Assembly (NCBI RefSeq): GCF_002807015.1
Contig: NZ_NIPO01000001.1
Location: forward strand, 1,736,416-1,800,415
Source of the DNA: Avrilella dinanensis
GTDB lineage: Bacteria; Bacteroidota; Bacteroidia; Flavobacteriales; Flavobacteriaceae
Reading direction: 5' to 3'
DNA: 64,000 nt
In this document: piece after piece, positions 16,708 to 25,689 of the stretch
How positions within the stretch are numbered: position 1 is the first letter of the stretch
Layout of the letters: every line of letters begins with the position of its first letter
Made by a program: the position numbers and the translations under genes
The notes under the pieces: model-generated
What the model saw: the letters and a program-made list of their open reading frames with translations, nothing else
The model's database searches: none
What the model was told of the DNA's origin: nothing

Positions 16708-17409
16708 TTATTCCTGAATTGCTCTTTTTCTCTTTTTTTCTTGTCTGTTTTTAATCAGTTTCACTACGAAAGGAACCGTCGTAATGGCAATAATTATCAG
16801 TATGATATATTCGATATAATGCGTCAAATCAAATCCGTAACTATCTAAGAGAATTTTGTAAAGATAATGTCCGGCAAGGATTAATGAAAAAGACCACATG
16901 ATGGAACTCAGTACATTAAATAGCATAAACCGTCGGATATCCATGCGGGCAACACCGGCAATGATAGGCACAAAAGTTCGTATTACAGGCAAGAATCGGG
17001 CAAAAATAATCGCTCTTCCGCCGTGTCTTTCAAAGAAAATTCTTGATTCTTCCAGATATTTTTTCTTAAACAACCAGTTGTCTTCTTTGTTAAAAAGATA
17101 ATTACCGCTTTTTGAGCCAAACCAATATCCAAAACTGTTTCCGATGATTCCGGCAAGTGAAACCAGTCCTGCCAAAGCACACACATTTAGAAAATCGTTG
17201 GGAATGTAAACAAATTCTGCCATCAGAGCAGTGCTGTATATTCCGGATAAAAACAATAAACTGTCGCCCGGGAGGAAAAATCCGGCCAACAAACCTGTTT
17301 CTGCAAATACAATAAATAAAACAACGTAGATTCCTATCTGATGTCCGGCAATTTCCAGATTGATATAAAACTCAGGATTAATCAAATCTGCCCATCTAAA
17401 ATCTTCCAT
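16708..17409 (-). CDS. DedA/SNARE-associated family membrane protein
   Basis: A 233-residue inner-membrane protein from ATG 17409; the upstream in-frame ATG 17469 adds a polar stretch not seen in the family. It has the DedA signatures AETGLLAGFFLPGDSLLF near the first helix pair, GNSFGYWFGSKSG, and FERHGGRAIIFARFLPVIRTFVPIIAG with the conserved acidic and Arg residues. DedA proteins are lipid scramblase-like transporters (several move undecaprenyl phosphate or phosphatidylethanolamine). Pairing with mtgA, which uses an undecaprenyl-linked substrate, fits undecaprenyl-phosphate recycling, but that is inference. Confidence 0.88.
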   Translation of the reverse strand: MEDFRWADLINPEFYINLEIAGHQIGIYVVLFIVFAETGLLAGFFLPGDSLLFLSGIYSTALMAEFVYIPNDFLNVCALAGLVSLAGIIGNSFGYWFGSKSGNYLFNKEDNWLFKKKYLEESRIFFERHGGRAIIFARFLPVIRTFVPIIAGVARMDIRRFMLFNVLSSIMWSFSLILAGHYLYKILLDSYGFDLTHYIEYIILIIIAITTVPFVVKLIKNRQEKKRKRAIQE

Positions 17410-17600
17410 AAATATGTAATTTTCTGTATAACAATTAATGTATTTTTTTCCGTGCGTGAAATTACTCATTTATTCCGCAATCAGCGTAGTGAAAAATCAG
17501 TTTAATTGCACATTTAAGTTTTTTTTATCATTTTTTTGGATTAATTTGGAGGCCAGAATAAGAATTTTCAAATCAAAGAATACAAAACAAAATAATTTCA

Positions 17601-19502
17601 ATGAAAAAAATCACGATTTTATGTCTGTCGGTAGTCGGTCTTTCCGTTCAGGCACAAACACAGGTTATGACCCCGGAAACACTATGGAAATTGGGAAGAG
17701 TCAGCCCGATAAAAGTATCTGACAACAACAAAATGCTTTACTATTCAGTAACCACGCCCAACGTAGCAGAAGATGATTTCCGGACGGATTATTACCAAAT
17801 CGGACTCGACGGAAAAGGACTGAAAGAAATAGACAAAGACAATCCGGCTCTTAAACAAGAAAAATCTACTGCCGACGGAAAATATACACTTAGCCACGAA
17901 GCGGTAAAAGTAAAAAAAGTTTTAGGTGCAGATTATTATGAAAATCTGGATAAATCTGACGTATATGTATATGACGGTTTGGACTACCGCCATTGGGATA
18001 CGTGGAACGACGGCACATACAGCCACGTTATTTTAACGGATAACCAATCACAAAAAAAGGTTGATTTGCTGGAAGGCGAACCTTATTATTCTCCACAAAA
18101 ACCATTTGGCGGCAGCAGTGATTATATTTTTTCCCCGGACGGAAAAAAAGTGATTTATGTAGCCAAAAAAGTAGAAGGCACAGCTTATGCACTGAGTACC
18201 AACACCGATTTGTATGAATATGACATCAAAACCGGAAAAACAATAAACCTGACCGAAAACAACAAAGGTTATGACACTTATCCGTCGTTTTCGCCAAATG
18301 GTCATTTAACCTGGTTACAGATGAAACGCGATGGTTATGAAGCAGATAAAAACGATATTATCGTTCGATACAATGGCTCTGACATGAATCTTACCGCCCA
18401 ATGGAATGGAACAGTAAACAGCTATGTGTGGAGTGAAGACGGCAAAAAAGTATATTTTACCGCTCCGGTGAACGGAACTACGCAGCTGTTTGAAGTTAAT
18501 TTTCCGGCAATGACGCAGGTAGCCATAACGGTAAAACAACTCACAGAAGGCGACTTTGATGTGACGGGAATTGTAAAAATATTTGAAGACAAAGCGGTTT
18601 TAACCCGTACAGATTATAATACCGCCACCGAAGTTTATCAATATCATTTCGGAAAAAAAGACTGGAAAAAAATTACTTCAGTTAATGATGAAATGTATGC
18701 CAAAATTACGAAAAGTAAGGTAGAAAAACGCTTTGTAGAAACTACAGACGGTAAACAAATGCTGACATGGATTATTTATCCGCCAAACTTTGACCCGAAC
18801 AAAAAATACCCTACACTTCTATATTGTCAGGGAGGGCCGCAATCGCCGGTTTCTCAGTTCTACTCTTTCCGATGGAATTTTCAGGTAATGGCTGCACAAG
18901 GTTATATTATCGTTGCACCAAACCGTAGAGGGTTACCCGGATTTGGCGTAGAATGGAACGAAGCCATCTCCAAAGATTGGGCGGGGCAACCGATGAGAGA
19001 TTATCTTTCTGCTATTGACGATATTTCCAAAGAAAAATATGTGGACAGCAACCGCCTCGGGGCAGTTGGTGCAAGTTACGGCGGGTATTCGGTTTATTAT
19101 CTGGCAGGAATACATGAAAAACGTTTCAAGACTTTTATCGCACATTGCGGTGTGTTCAATCTGGAATCAATGTACGGAACTACCGAAGAAGTTTTTTTTC
19201 CGAATTGGGACACAGGCGGAGCTTATTGGGACACGGATAACGAAGATGCTCAACGGGCTTACAATGAATTTAACCCGATTAATAATGTAAGCAAATGGGA
19301 TACACCGATGTTGGTTATCCACGGTGGAAAAGATTACCGCGTACCAATCGGACAAGGGCAAGAAGCTTTTCAGGCTGCTCAATTACAAGGCATTAAAAGC
19401 AGATTTGTATATATCCCGGAAGAAAATCATTGGGTGTTGTCGCCACAAAATGCGTTGGTTTGGCAAGGCGAATTCTTCCGCTGGCTGAAAGAAACACTAT
19501 AA
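17601..19502 (+). CDS. Exported S9-family prolyl oligopeptidase-type peptidase
   Basis: A 633-residue secreted or periplasmic serine peptidase with a signal peptide (cleavage after VQA near residue 18). Residues about 25-370 form a beta-propeller of WD40/TolB-like blades (YIFSPDGKKVIYVAK, PSFSPNGHLTW). The C-terminal alpha/beta-hydrolase has the nucleophile GASYGGY (Ser492), Asp in IHGGKDYRVP and His in EENHWV. Overall it is closest in layout to DPP5/acylaminoacyl peptidase-type S9C enzymes, which release dipeptides or acylated residues. It is a single gene with a strong terminator. A second S9 enzyme of DPP4 type is at 41.1 kb. Confidence 0.9.
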   Translation: MKKITILCLSVVGLSVQAQTQVMTPETLWKLGRVSPIKVSDNNKMLYYSVTTPNVAEDDFRTDYYQIGLDGKGLKEIDKDNPALKQEKSTADGKYTLSHEAVKVKKVLGADYYENLDKSDVYVYDGLDYRHWDTWNDGTYSHVILTDNQSQKKVDLLEGEPYYSPQKPFGGSSDYIFSPDGKKVIYVAKKVEGTAYALSTNTDLYEYDIKTGKTINLTENNKGYDTYPSFSPNGHLTWLQMKRDGYEADKNDIIVRYNGSDMNLTAQWNGTVNSYVWSEDGKKVYFTAPVNGTTQLFEVNFPAMTQVAITVKQLTEGDFDVTGIVKIFEDKAVLTRTDYNTATEVYQYHFGKKDWKKITSVNDEMYAKITKSKVEKRFVETTDGKQMLTWIIYPPNFDPNKKYPTLLYCQGGPQSPVSQFYSFRWNFQVMAAQGYIIVAPNRRGLPGFGVEWNEAISKDWAGQPMRDYLSAIDDISKEKYVDSNRLGAVGASYGGYSVYYLAGIHEKRFKTFIAHCGVFNLESMYGTTEEVFFPNWDTGGAYWDTDNEDAQRAYNEFNPINNVSKWDTPMLVIHGGKDYRVPIGQGQEAFQAAQLQGIKSRFVYIPEENHWVLSPQNALVWQGEFFRWLKETL

Positions 19503-19546
19503 AATAATTACAATTTGTTTTTACATTACTTTATGATTATATCACA

Positions 19547-19577
19547 AACACTCGTTAAAAAACGAGTGTTTTTTTAT
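19547..19577 (+). terminator. Terminator after the S9 peptidase gene
   Basis: AACACTCGTT (19547-19556), loop AAAA, AACGAGTGTT (19561-19570), followed by TTTTTATTTATTT. Confidence 0.9.
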
Positions 19578-19613
19578 TTATTTCCTTACCTTTATCCTTA
19601 AAAATAAATAATT

Positions 19614-20465
19614 ATGAGAACAAAAGTTTTAATTCCGACTATTATTTTGGGGACACTTACCCTGACAAGTTGTGTTTCCAAAAAGAAGTATGCTCAGTTA
19701 GAAAGCAGCTATGCAACACTTCAAAACAATTACAACAAATCACAGGTTGATTTGAGTTCGTGTAATACCCGCGTACAAAGTTTAGAAGATATGCTGGCTC
19801 AGGAACGGGCAGCCAACGACGGTCTGAAAAAGGCACTGGCCTCTTTACAAAGTTCGTTAGACAACAGTATTACGCAAGGTAATGTAAACATTTCCAAGCT
19901 GGTGGACGAAATCAATGCGAGCAACAAGTATATTCAGCACTTGGTTAATGCCAAAAACAAAAGTGATTCTTTAAATATAGTATTGACCAACAATCTTACC
20001 CGTTCGTTGAGTCGTGAAGAGTTAAACGATGTAGATATTCAGGTACTGAAAGGAGTTGTTTATATTTCACTGGCAGACAATATGCTATATAAATCAGGAA
20101 GTTATGAAATTTCTGATCGGGCGAGTGAAACGCTGAGCAAAGTGGCTAAAATCATCAATGATTACAGCGATTATGATGTATTAGTTGAAGGTAACACCGA
20201 CAATGTACCGATTTCACGTGAAAATATCCGTAACAACTGGGATTTGAGTACACTTCGTGCTTCATCTGTGGTTCAGGCATTGCAAAATCAATATGGTGTG
20301 AACCCGAAACGATTGACTGCCGGCGGACGCGGGGAATACAACCCGATTGCTGAAAACTCTACCGAAGCAGGGAAAGAACGCAATCGAAGAACACAAATTA
20401 TTATTACTCCAAAGTTAGACGAGTTTATGGACTTGATTGACCAGGCTCCTGAAAGTGAAGAGTAA
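19614..20465 (+). CDS. OmpA-family peptidoglycan-binding lipoprotein
   Basis: A 283-residue lipoprotein (lipobox LTLTSC, Cys20). A coiled coil at about residues 25-120 (LESSYATLQNNYNKS, LEDMLAQERAANDGLKKALASLQ) leads to a C-terminal OmpA/MotB domain with the peptidoglycan-binding pattern VLVEGNTDNVPI, NWDLSTLRASSVV, GRGEYNPIAENSTEAGKERNRR (conserved Asp and Arg). It likely tethers the outer membrane to the cell wall. In this phylum such proteins are sometimes linked to gliding or secretion machinery, but nothing adjacent supports that. It is a single gene between two terminators. Confidence 0.9.
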   Translation: MRTKVLIPTIILGTLTLTSCVSKKKYAQLESSYATLQNNYNKSQVDLSSCNTRVQSLEDMLAQERAANDGLKKALASLQSSLDNSITQGNVNISKLVDEINASNKYIQHLVNAKNKSDSLNIVLTNNLTRSLSREELNDVDIQVLKGVVYISLADNMLYKSGSYEISDRASETLSKVAKIINDYSDYDVLVEGNTDNVPISRENIRNNWDLSTLRASSVVQALQNQYGVNPKRLTAGGRGEYNPIAENSTEAGKERNRRTQIIITPKLDEFMDLIDQAPESEE

Positions 20466-20491
20466 ATAGCCAACCCAAAACATAAGAAATA

Positions 20492-20522
20492 AAAGGCTCG
20501 GATTTATTAAACCCGAGCCTTT
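20492..20522. terminator. Bidirectional terminator between the OmpA lipoprotein and T9SS genes
   Basis: AAAGGCTCGG (20492-20501) pairs with CCGAGCCTTT (20513-20522). The converging genes end 27 bases before and 20 bases after it. The minus strand has a TTTTATTT run. Confidence 0.85.
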
Positions 20523-20541
20523 GCATTTTTTAGAACAAAGC

Positions 20542-21570
20542 CTATTCAATAATTATCTTCTCTGTTTTATTACCTTTATCTGTTTGAATGACGAACAAAT
20601 AAACACCTTTACTTAAATCGGAAACCGAAATATGGGTAAAATTATCTTTGACTGATTTTATCCATCTCCCCGAGTTATCCAATATTTGAACAGCTCTGAG
20701 TTGAATGTCATCAAGTTCTTTTTGTTGAACAGATACATAGTCAGATGCCGGATTTGGGAAAATATTTATAGACGATTCATCAAATGCCTGAGTAGAAGCC
20801 GTACAATCAATAGGATTATCAACAAAATGATACTCGACTCTGTCTTCACTGAGGATTATCCAATCAGCGTAAAGAGATTCTTGGTTTTGAGCAGCATTAA
20901 CATCATCTACTTCAATACAAACAGAATTGATAATACCTCCGTCATCGGTTGGATCTTCAAACTGCGACCACCATGGAAAAAGACTTATGTCAATAGACAT
21001 ATCCGGATTGTTATTGCCGTTCTTTAAATTGATGTACTTAATTGAGGACATATTGTACAAATCAACTATTCTGATATTCGGATTGTTGCTAAAGTCTAAT
21101 TCTTCAATAGAGTTAAACGGTCCTATATCAATTCCTGGATTACCTCCATAAAATTCTTCTAACAAAGTGTTGGCTGACAGATTTATAGGGTCAATCATTC
21201 CTTCTTCACCCAATCCTGTATGTACGAGATTTAATATTTTTAGTTGCGTGTTTTGAGAAAGGTCAATATGAGAAATAACAACAAAGCTTATACTTAATTT
21301 TTCCAAGGAAATGAAACCCTCGATACCTGTAAAATCAATTCCTTCATCATTAATATAAAAATTATCCATGTCAAGTGTTAATTCGGTAATGCCTTCTATG
21401 TCGCTTGTTAATATTTGCCCGTTGATTTCCTCGTCTGAGTCTATACCTAAATCAATTAACGCTTGTTCAAAATGCGGGTCAGGTATAGCTGTAGTTTGTG
21501 CTTTTACGGAAAAGCTAATCATTATTATTACGAATAATGCTATCTTTTTTATGTCTATTATTTTTTTCAT
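20542..21570 (-). CDS. Secreted leucine-rich-repeat-like protein with type IX sorting domain
   Basis: A 342-residue exported protein. After a signal peptide (cleaved near VKAQ) come irregular LRR-like repeats (about 60-190: ITELTLDMDNF, LEKLSISFVVISHIDLSQNTQLKILNL, IEELDFSNNPNIRIVDL) and a short linker with two Cys. It ends in a type A C-terminal sorting domain starting NIFPNPASDYVSV and ending GVYLFVIQTDKGNKTEKIIIE. That domain directs export across the outer membrane by the type IX system and usually attachment to the cell surface. A surface-binding role is inferred. It has an excellent promoter and is monocistronic. Confidence 0.88.
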   Translation of the reverse strand: MKKIIDIKKIALFVIIMISFSVKAQTTAIPDPHFEQALIDLGIDSDEEINGQILTSDIEGITELTLDMDNFYINDEGIDFTGIEGFISLEKLSISFVVISHIDLSQNTQLKILNLVHTGLGEEGMIDPINLSANTLLEEFYGGNPGIDIGPFNSIEELDFSNNPNIRIVDLYNMSSIKYINLKNGNNNPDMSIDISLFPWWSQFEDPTDDGGIINSVCIEVDDVNAAQNQESLYADWIILSEDRVEYHFVDNPIDCTASTQAFDESSINIFPNPASDYVSVQQKELDDIQLRAVQILDNSGRWIKSVKDNFTHISVSDLSKGVYLFVIQTDKGNKTEKIIIE

Positions 21571-21592
21571 AAGATAAGAAGTTTAATTTTCT

Positions 21593-21624
21593 CAAAAATA
21601 CAAAAATTAACTACATTTTACAAA
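21593..21624 (-). promoter_or_regulatory. Promoter of the T9SS LRR-like gene
   Basis: On the minus strand, TTTG (21621-21624) and TATTTTTG (21593-21600) are separated by exactly 20 bases, a full match to the Bacteroidota consensus. The ATG lies 22 bases downstream. Confidence 0.72.
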
Positions 21625-21647
21625 AAAACCATAAAAAACAAAGTTGC

Positions 21648-22628
21648 CTACCCTAACAACAAATTACACCCTCTGATGTCTGCATCATCAAAACGTCCAA
21701 GCACTTCAAATTGCCCGTCCGGGTATTTTCTGCCCAAATCTTGTGTAGCAATAAATGAGCACGAATTGATATTTGCCAAATCAATAATATTGATACCGCC
21801 TGCCTTTCCGTCGGGTAAAATAGTCAAAGGGTCTTCGGTATCACGAATGAGCATTTGAATCCAAGGTGGGCAATCAAAAACACCATTTCCTTTGGAGTAC
21901 GCCTGTGACAATAATTCGGTCATACCGTACTCGGAATGAATATGTTGTACCCCGAAACCTATTTTCAGTACCTCGTGTAGCTCGGCACGAATCATTTCTT
22001 TTCGCCGACCTTTCATTCCGCCGGTTTCCATTACTATGGTATGCTTTAAATCAAATTGATATTTTTCAATCAAATCCAACAAAGCGAAACTCACACCTAT
22101 TAATATAGTCGGTTGATTTTGTTCTTCAAGGCGTGAAAGTGTTTCCGCAAGTTCGTCCAGATTATGTAAATAAAATCCGCTCGACGGGTGTTCCGACTGC
22201 CGAATCATATCTTCTGCCATATAAATCAACGACGAACCTTGGCGTTCCAAATAAGACGGTAGCAATGCCAGCACTGCATAGTCTTTTATATTTCCGTAAA
22301 AATAGGTAAATCCTTTCCGGAAACTGTTTTCATACACTGAAATATCTGTTACCAAATGCTGGCTGACTTCACTTCCGGTTGTACCGCTACTGGTAAAAAT
22401 CCTCTCAGGATTTCCGTTGCCGGTAATAATTGATTTGGACTTAAAGAAAGTAATCGGCAAAAATGGAATTTCATAAATCCGACTGACATTATCAGGATTT
22501 TTGTTCAGATAATCACAAAATTCCCGATAAACAGCATTGTGATGATACTGCCAATCAAAAACTTCCAAAGTTAATGTGGTAAAATCAGCTGAATGGCTAA
22601 TTGAAAATATGCGGTCTTGCTGTATCAC
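21648..22628 (-). CDS. LuxE-like acyl-protein synthetase (ANL superfamily adenylating enzyme)
   Basis: A protein of about 326 residues from GTG 22628. The frame is open to an ATG at 22739, but those 37 residues cover the promoter box and hairpin, so GTG (VIQQDRIFSI) is preferred. It has the ANL phosphate loop FTSSGTTGSEVSQH, the HSEYGMTEL motif that positions AMP, and a short GRFDD hinge. LuxE activates a fatty acid as acyl-AMP for the bioluminescence reductase; no lux genes are here, and this widespread flavobacterial relative probably activates some other carboxylate. It is divergent from a MocR-type regulator. Confidence 0.78.
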   Translation of the reverse strand: MIQQDRIFSISHSADFTTLTLEVFDWQYHHNAVYREFCDYLNKNPDNVSRIYEIPFLPITFFKSKSIITGNGNPERIFTSSGTTGSEVSQHLVTDISVYENSFRKGFTYFYGNIKDYAVLALLPSYLERQGSSLIYMAEDMIRQSEHPSSGFYLHNLDELAETLSRLEEQNQPTILIGVSFALLDLIEKYQFDLKHTIVMETGGMKGRRKEMIRAELHEVLKIGFGVQHIHSEYGMTELLSQAYSKGNGVFDCPPWIQMLIRDTEDPLTILPDGKAGGINIIDLANINSCSFIATQDLGRKYPDGQFEVLGRFDDADIRGCNLLLG

Positions 22629-22648
22629 TTCCTGAAAATTATAGAATG

Positions 22649-22656
22649 CAAAAGTA
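22649..22656 (-). promoter_or_regulatory. -7 promoter box of the LuxE-like gene
   Basis: TACTTTTG on the minus strand matches TAnnTTTG. It lies 20 bases upstream of GTG 22628 and inside the longer open frame, which is why the shorter start was chosen. Confidence 0.55.
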
Positions 22657-22661
22657 CAAAA

Positions 22662-22715
22662 AAAACGACCGGAAAAGGTCGTTTTGGTTTTGGTTACAAG
22701 CGATAAAATTTTATC
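22662..22715. promoter_or_regulatory. Hairpin and palindrome between divergent LuxE-like and MocR-type genes
   Basis: A 9-bp hairpin (AAAACGACC 22662-22670 with GGTCGTTTT 22677-22685), terminator-like on the minus strand with a T8 run, is followed by the perfect palindrome GATAAAATTTTATC at 22702-22715. Both sit in the divergent intergenic region and are candidate regulator sites; function unproven. Confidence 0.35.
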
Positions 22716-22784
22716 ATCAGTGTTTTTTGGTAATGCCAAAATTAGTATCTTTCCGGACGATTAGAATGAGCCATTTTTTATATT

Positions 22785-24272
22785 ATGAGTAGTCCGGTTA
22801 TACATTTTTTTGAAACAATTGATATTCAACCTGATACATCTCAGGCGATTTATATTCAAATTGCACAACAAATCACAGATGCTATTCAAAGAGGCATTTT
22901 ACCCGCCGGAAGCAAACTACCCGGAACGCGGCAAATTGCTCAAATTATCGGTGTGCACAGAAAAACCGTTGTGGCAGCTTTTGAGGAACTCAATGTACAG
23001 GATTGGGTAAAAACTTATCCGAACAAAGGAACTTACGTCATAGAAAATAACCTCGCAGAACAACGTCCGCTTAAATCCAATTATTCCAAAAAATTTACGC
23101 CACCTTCTTTTTCGTTTAAGCAAACGCATTTGTTTGACCTGCCGGATTATCCCCAAAAAACGGATTATTTCTTCACAGACGGAACACCTGATATCAGGAT
23201 AAATGCAGTGCAACAATGGCAAAAATACTATACAGCAACCGCCCGGCGAAAAACCGTGTGGAACAATCAAAAATGGTATCTGCCTCATCGCAAACCGCTA
23301 CACACCCAACTGAGCAATTACCTCAACATCACCCGGGGACTCCGAATTTCTTCCGATAACTTACTGATAACTCAAAATGCCGGTATGAGCCTTTATCTTC
23401 TCACAGAAATTTTACTGGATAAAGAAGATACTATCGCAGTGGCTGAAAAAAATTATTATAAAGCCAATATGATTTTCCAGAAAAACGGAACAAAAGTAAA
23501 AGCTATTCCGACAGATAAGGAAGGCATGAACATAGATGAACTGGAAAAAATCTGTCAAGAAAGTCAAATAAGAGCGGTGTATGTGATGCCTCACGCCCAC
23601 TACCCGACCACTGTTTCGCTGAGTAAAACCAGAAGGTTGAAATTGCTGAATCTTGCCCGACAATACGATTTTATCATTATCGAAGACGATTGGGATTATG
23701 ATTTGCAGTATGAAAAAATGAGCAGCCTGCCTTTGTATAGTGCAGACGACAACGACAGAGTTATATATATTGGTGAAATCGGTAAAAATCTGATTCCGGG
23801 TTATCAGACAGGATTTATTACCGGTAACGAAAATCTGATTCGAACCCTCGAACAGTTTTCACATACCTTTACTCAAGGTGAAAATGTACTGATGCAAATG
23901 ACTCTTGCTGAGATGCTCGAAGAAGGTGAAATCCAAAAACATATCAAAAAATCGAAAAAAATATATCAACAACGGCGGGATTATTTTGGGTATCTGCTCA
24001 ATGAATGGTTTTCGGAAGATTTTGATTTTTCCTTTCCTCACGGCGGATTAGCATTTTGGCTGGAATCTAAAAACAGACAGTTTAATTTAATGAAAATCAG
24101 TCAGAAATGTCTGGAAAACAAATTATATATTCCACCCAATTTGCTGTATCAAAATCAAAAAGAAAGTGCAATGCGATTGGGATTCGGACATCTGAATGAA
24201 CAAGAAGCAGAAAAATGTTTAAAAATTCTCAAAGAAACGATAACAGAGCAATCAACAAAAGTTAAAAACTAA
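22785..24272 (+). CDS. MocR/PdxR-type regulator (GntR winged helix fused to aminotransferase fold)
   Basis: A 495-residue fusion. Residues about 18-85 are a GntR winged helix (LPAGSKLPGTRQIAQIIGV, HRKTVVAAFEEL, NKGTYV). Residues about 120-490 are a class I aminotransferase-like domain with the cofactor region IIEDDWDYDLQY and the PLP Lys about 334 in GEIGKNLIPG. MocR proteins sense PLP or amino-type ligands and control vitamin B6, GABA or taurine genes. Its likely target is the divergent LuxE-like gene or itself. YggS, another PLP protein, is at 47.3 kb but not linked. A near-consensus promoter box, TATCTTTC, lies at 22746-22753. Confidence 0.88.
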   Translation: MSSPVIHFFETIDIQPDTSQAIYIQIAQQITDAIQRGILPAGSKLPGTRQIAQIIGVHRKTVVAAFEELNVQDWVKTYPNKGTYVIENNLAEQRPLKSNYSKKFTPPSFSFKQTHLFDLPDYPQKTDYFFTDGTPDIRINAVQQWQKYYTATARRKTVWNNQKWYLPHRKPLHTQLSNYLNITRGLRISSDNLLITQNAGMSLYLLTEILLDKEDTIAVAEKNYYKANMIFQKNGTKVKAIPTDKEGMNIDELEKICQESQIRAVYVMPHAHYPTTVSLSKTRRLKLLNLARQYDFIIIEDDWDYDLQYEKMSSLPLYSADDNDRVIYIGEIGKNLIPGYQTGFITGNENLIRTLEQFSHTFTQGENVLMQMTLAEMLEEGEIQKHIKKSKKIYQQRRDYFGYLLNEWFSEDFDFSFPHGGLAFWLESKNRQFNLMKISQKCLENKLYIPPNLLYQNQKESAMRLGFGHLNEQEAEKCLKILKETITEQSTKVKN

Positions 24273-24300
24273 TTTGTTAGGCAATTACAAACCAATTTAT

Positions 24301-24308
24301 TATTTTTG
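24301..24308 (+). promoter_or_regulatory. -7 promoter box of sucC
   Basis: TATTTTTG matches TAnnTTTG, 41 bases upstream of the sucC ATG. A TTTG at 24273-24276 is 24 bases upstream, somewhat far for a -33 box. Confidence 0.45.
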
Positions 24309-24349
24309 CGTCACAATTTACTTTAATCTAAATCAGAAAAAAATTTATA

Positions 24350-25543
24350 ATGAATTTACACGAATTTCAAGGCAAACAAATATTAGCCAGCTACGGTGTG
24401 CGTGTGCAACGCGGAAATGTAGCCAGCACAGCAGAAGAAGCGGTAGAAGCTGCCAAAAAACTAACTGAAGAAACCGGCACAGGCTGGCACGTAATCAAAG
24501 CTCAGATTCACGCAGGTGGTCGCGGTAAAGGCGGCGGTGTGAAACTGGCAAAAAACTTAGACGAAGTTAAAGAAATCTCCGGTCAGATTATCGGAATGGA
24601 TTTGATTACGCCGCAAACACCTCCGACCGGTAAACGTGTAAACCGTGTTTTGATTGCGGAAGATGTTTACTATCCGGGCGACAATGAGCCTTCTGAATTT
24701 TATATGTCTGTTTTGTTAGACCGTTCAAAAGGACGAAACATGATTATGTATTCCACCGAAGGAGGAATGGACATCGAGGAAGTTGCCGAAAAAACACCTC
24801 ATTTGATTTTCAAAGAAGAAATTGACCCAGCTGTCGGATTACAAGGTTTCCAAGCTCGTAAAATAGCTTTCAACTTAGGACTATCCGGAGCAGCATTCAA
24901 AGAAATGGTAAAATTCGTTGATGCTTTGTATAAAGCTTATGTTGGTTGTGATGCTTCAATGTTTGAAATCAACCCGGTATTAAAAACTTCAGACGATAAA
25001 ATTATTGCGGTAGATGCTAAGGTTACCTTAGACGACAACGCTTTGTACCGTCACTCGGATTATGCTGAAATGCGTGATATCACAGAAGAAAGACCTATCG
25101 AAGTAGAAGCAAAAGCAGCCGGATTAAACTATGTTGACCTCGACGGAACTGTTGGTTGTATGGTAAACGGAGCCGGACTGGCAATGGCAACCATGGATTT
25201 GATTAAATATGCCGGTTTTGAACCTGCAAACTTCTTGGACGTTGGTGGAACTGCTGATGCCAAACGCGTGGAAACAGCTTTCCGTATCATTCTGAAAGAC
25301 CCGAATGTAAAAGCAATTTTGATTAACATTTTTGGAGGAATCGTTCGTTGCGACCGCGTAGCCCAAGGTGTTGTTGATGCTTATAAAAACATGGGAGACG
25401 ACATCAATGTGCCTATCATCGTTCGTTTGCAAGGAACCAATGCTGATTTGGCAAAACAAATCATTGATGAATCAGGTATGCCAATTCTTTCTGCTATCGA
25501 ATTTCAGGAAGCTGCCGACCAAGTTAAAAATGCTTTGTCATAA
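24350..25543 (+). CDS. sucC: Succinyl-CoA synthetase beta subunit (ADP-forming type)
   Basis: SucC is the ATP-grasp subunit that binds nucleotide and succinate in the citric acid cycle step making ATP (or GTP) from succinyl-CoA. The 397-residue protein opens MNLHEFQGKQILASYGV, has IKAQIHAGGRGKGGGVKLA in the ATP-grasp domain, the magnesium site region FEINPV, and the C-terminal CoA-ligase domain with DVGGTA and INIFGGIVRCD. The length is standard. sucD is not adjacent, which is common in flavobacteria. It is monocistronic, ended by a long perfect terminator. Confidence 0.96.
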   Translation: MNLHEFQGKQILASYGVRVQRGNVASTAEEAVEAAKKLTEETGTGWHVIKAQIHAGGRGKGGGVKLAKNLDEVKEISGQIIGMDLITPQTPPTGKRVNRVLIAEDVYYPGDNEPSEFYMSVLLDRSKGRNMIMYSTEGGMDIEEVAEKTPHLIFKEEIDPAVGLQGFQARKIAFNLGLSGAAFKEMVKFVDALYKAYVGCDASMFEINPVLKTSDDKIIAVDAKVTLDDNALYRHSDYAEMRDITEERPIEVEAKAAGLNYVDLDGTVGCMVNGAGLAMATMDLIKYAGFEPANFLDVGGTADAKRVETAFRIILKDPNVKAILINIFGGIVRCDRVAQGVVDAYKNMGDDINVPIIVRLQGTNADLAKQIIDESGMPILSAIEFQEAADQVKNALS

Positions 25544-25570
25544 TTAATAAATAACTTGTTATAATTGTTC

Positions 25571-25609
25571 AAAAACGGTTTTTATCATGATAAAAACCGT
25601 TTTTTTTAT
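25571..25609 (+). terminator. Terminator after sucC
   Basis: A perfect 34-base palindrome at 25571-25604 (AAAAACGGTTTTTATC arm, centred on ATGAT) runs into TTTTTTATT. Confidence 0.9.
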
Positions 25610-25620
25610 TCCGTATATTT

Positions 25621-25664
25621 ATTTGCGACAAATTTGTCTGAAATAAAAAATTATCTTATATTTG
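25621..25664 (+). promoter_or_regulatory. ric promoter with overlapping palindromic operator candidate
   Basis: TTTG (25633-25636) and TATATTTG (25657-25664) are spaced by exactly 20 bases, a consensus promoter. The -33 box is embedded in the palindrome GACAAATTTGTC (25627-25638). That palindrome extends to a 24-base imperfect inverted repeat (25621-25644) with 10 of 12 pairs complementary. This placement suits a repressor that releases under nitrosative stress; the regulator is not identified. Confidence 0.6.
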
Positions 25665-25689
25665 TTCAGTCATTAAAATCAAAAAAAAT

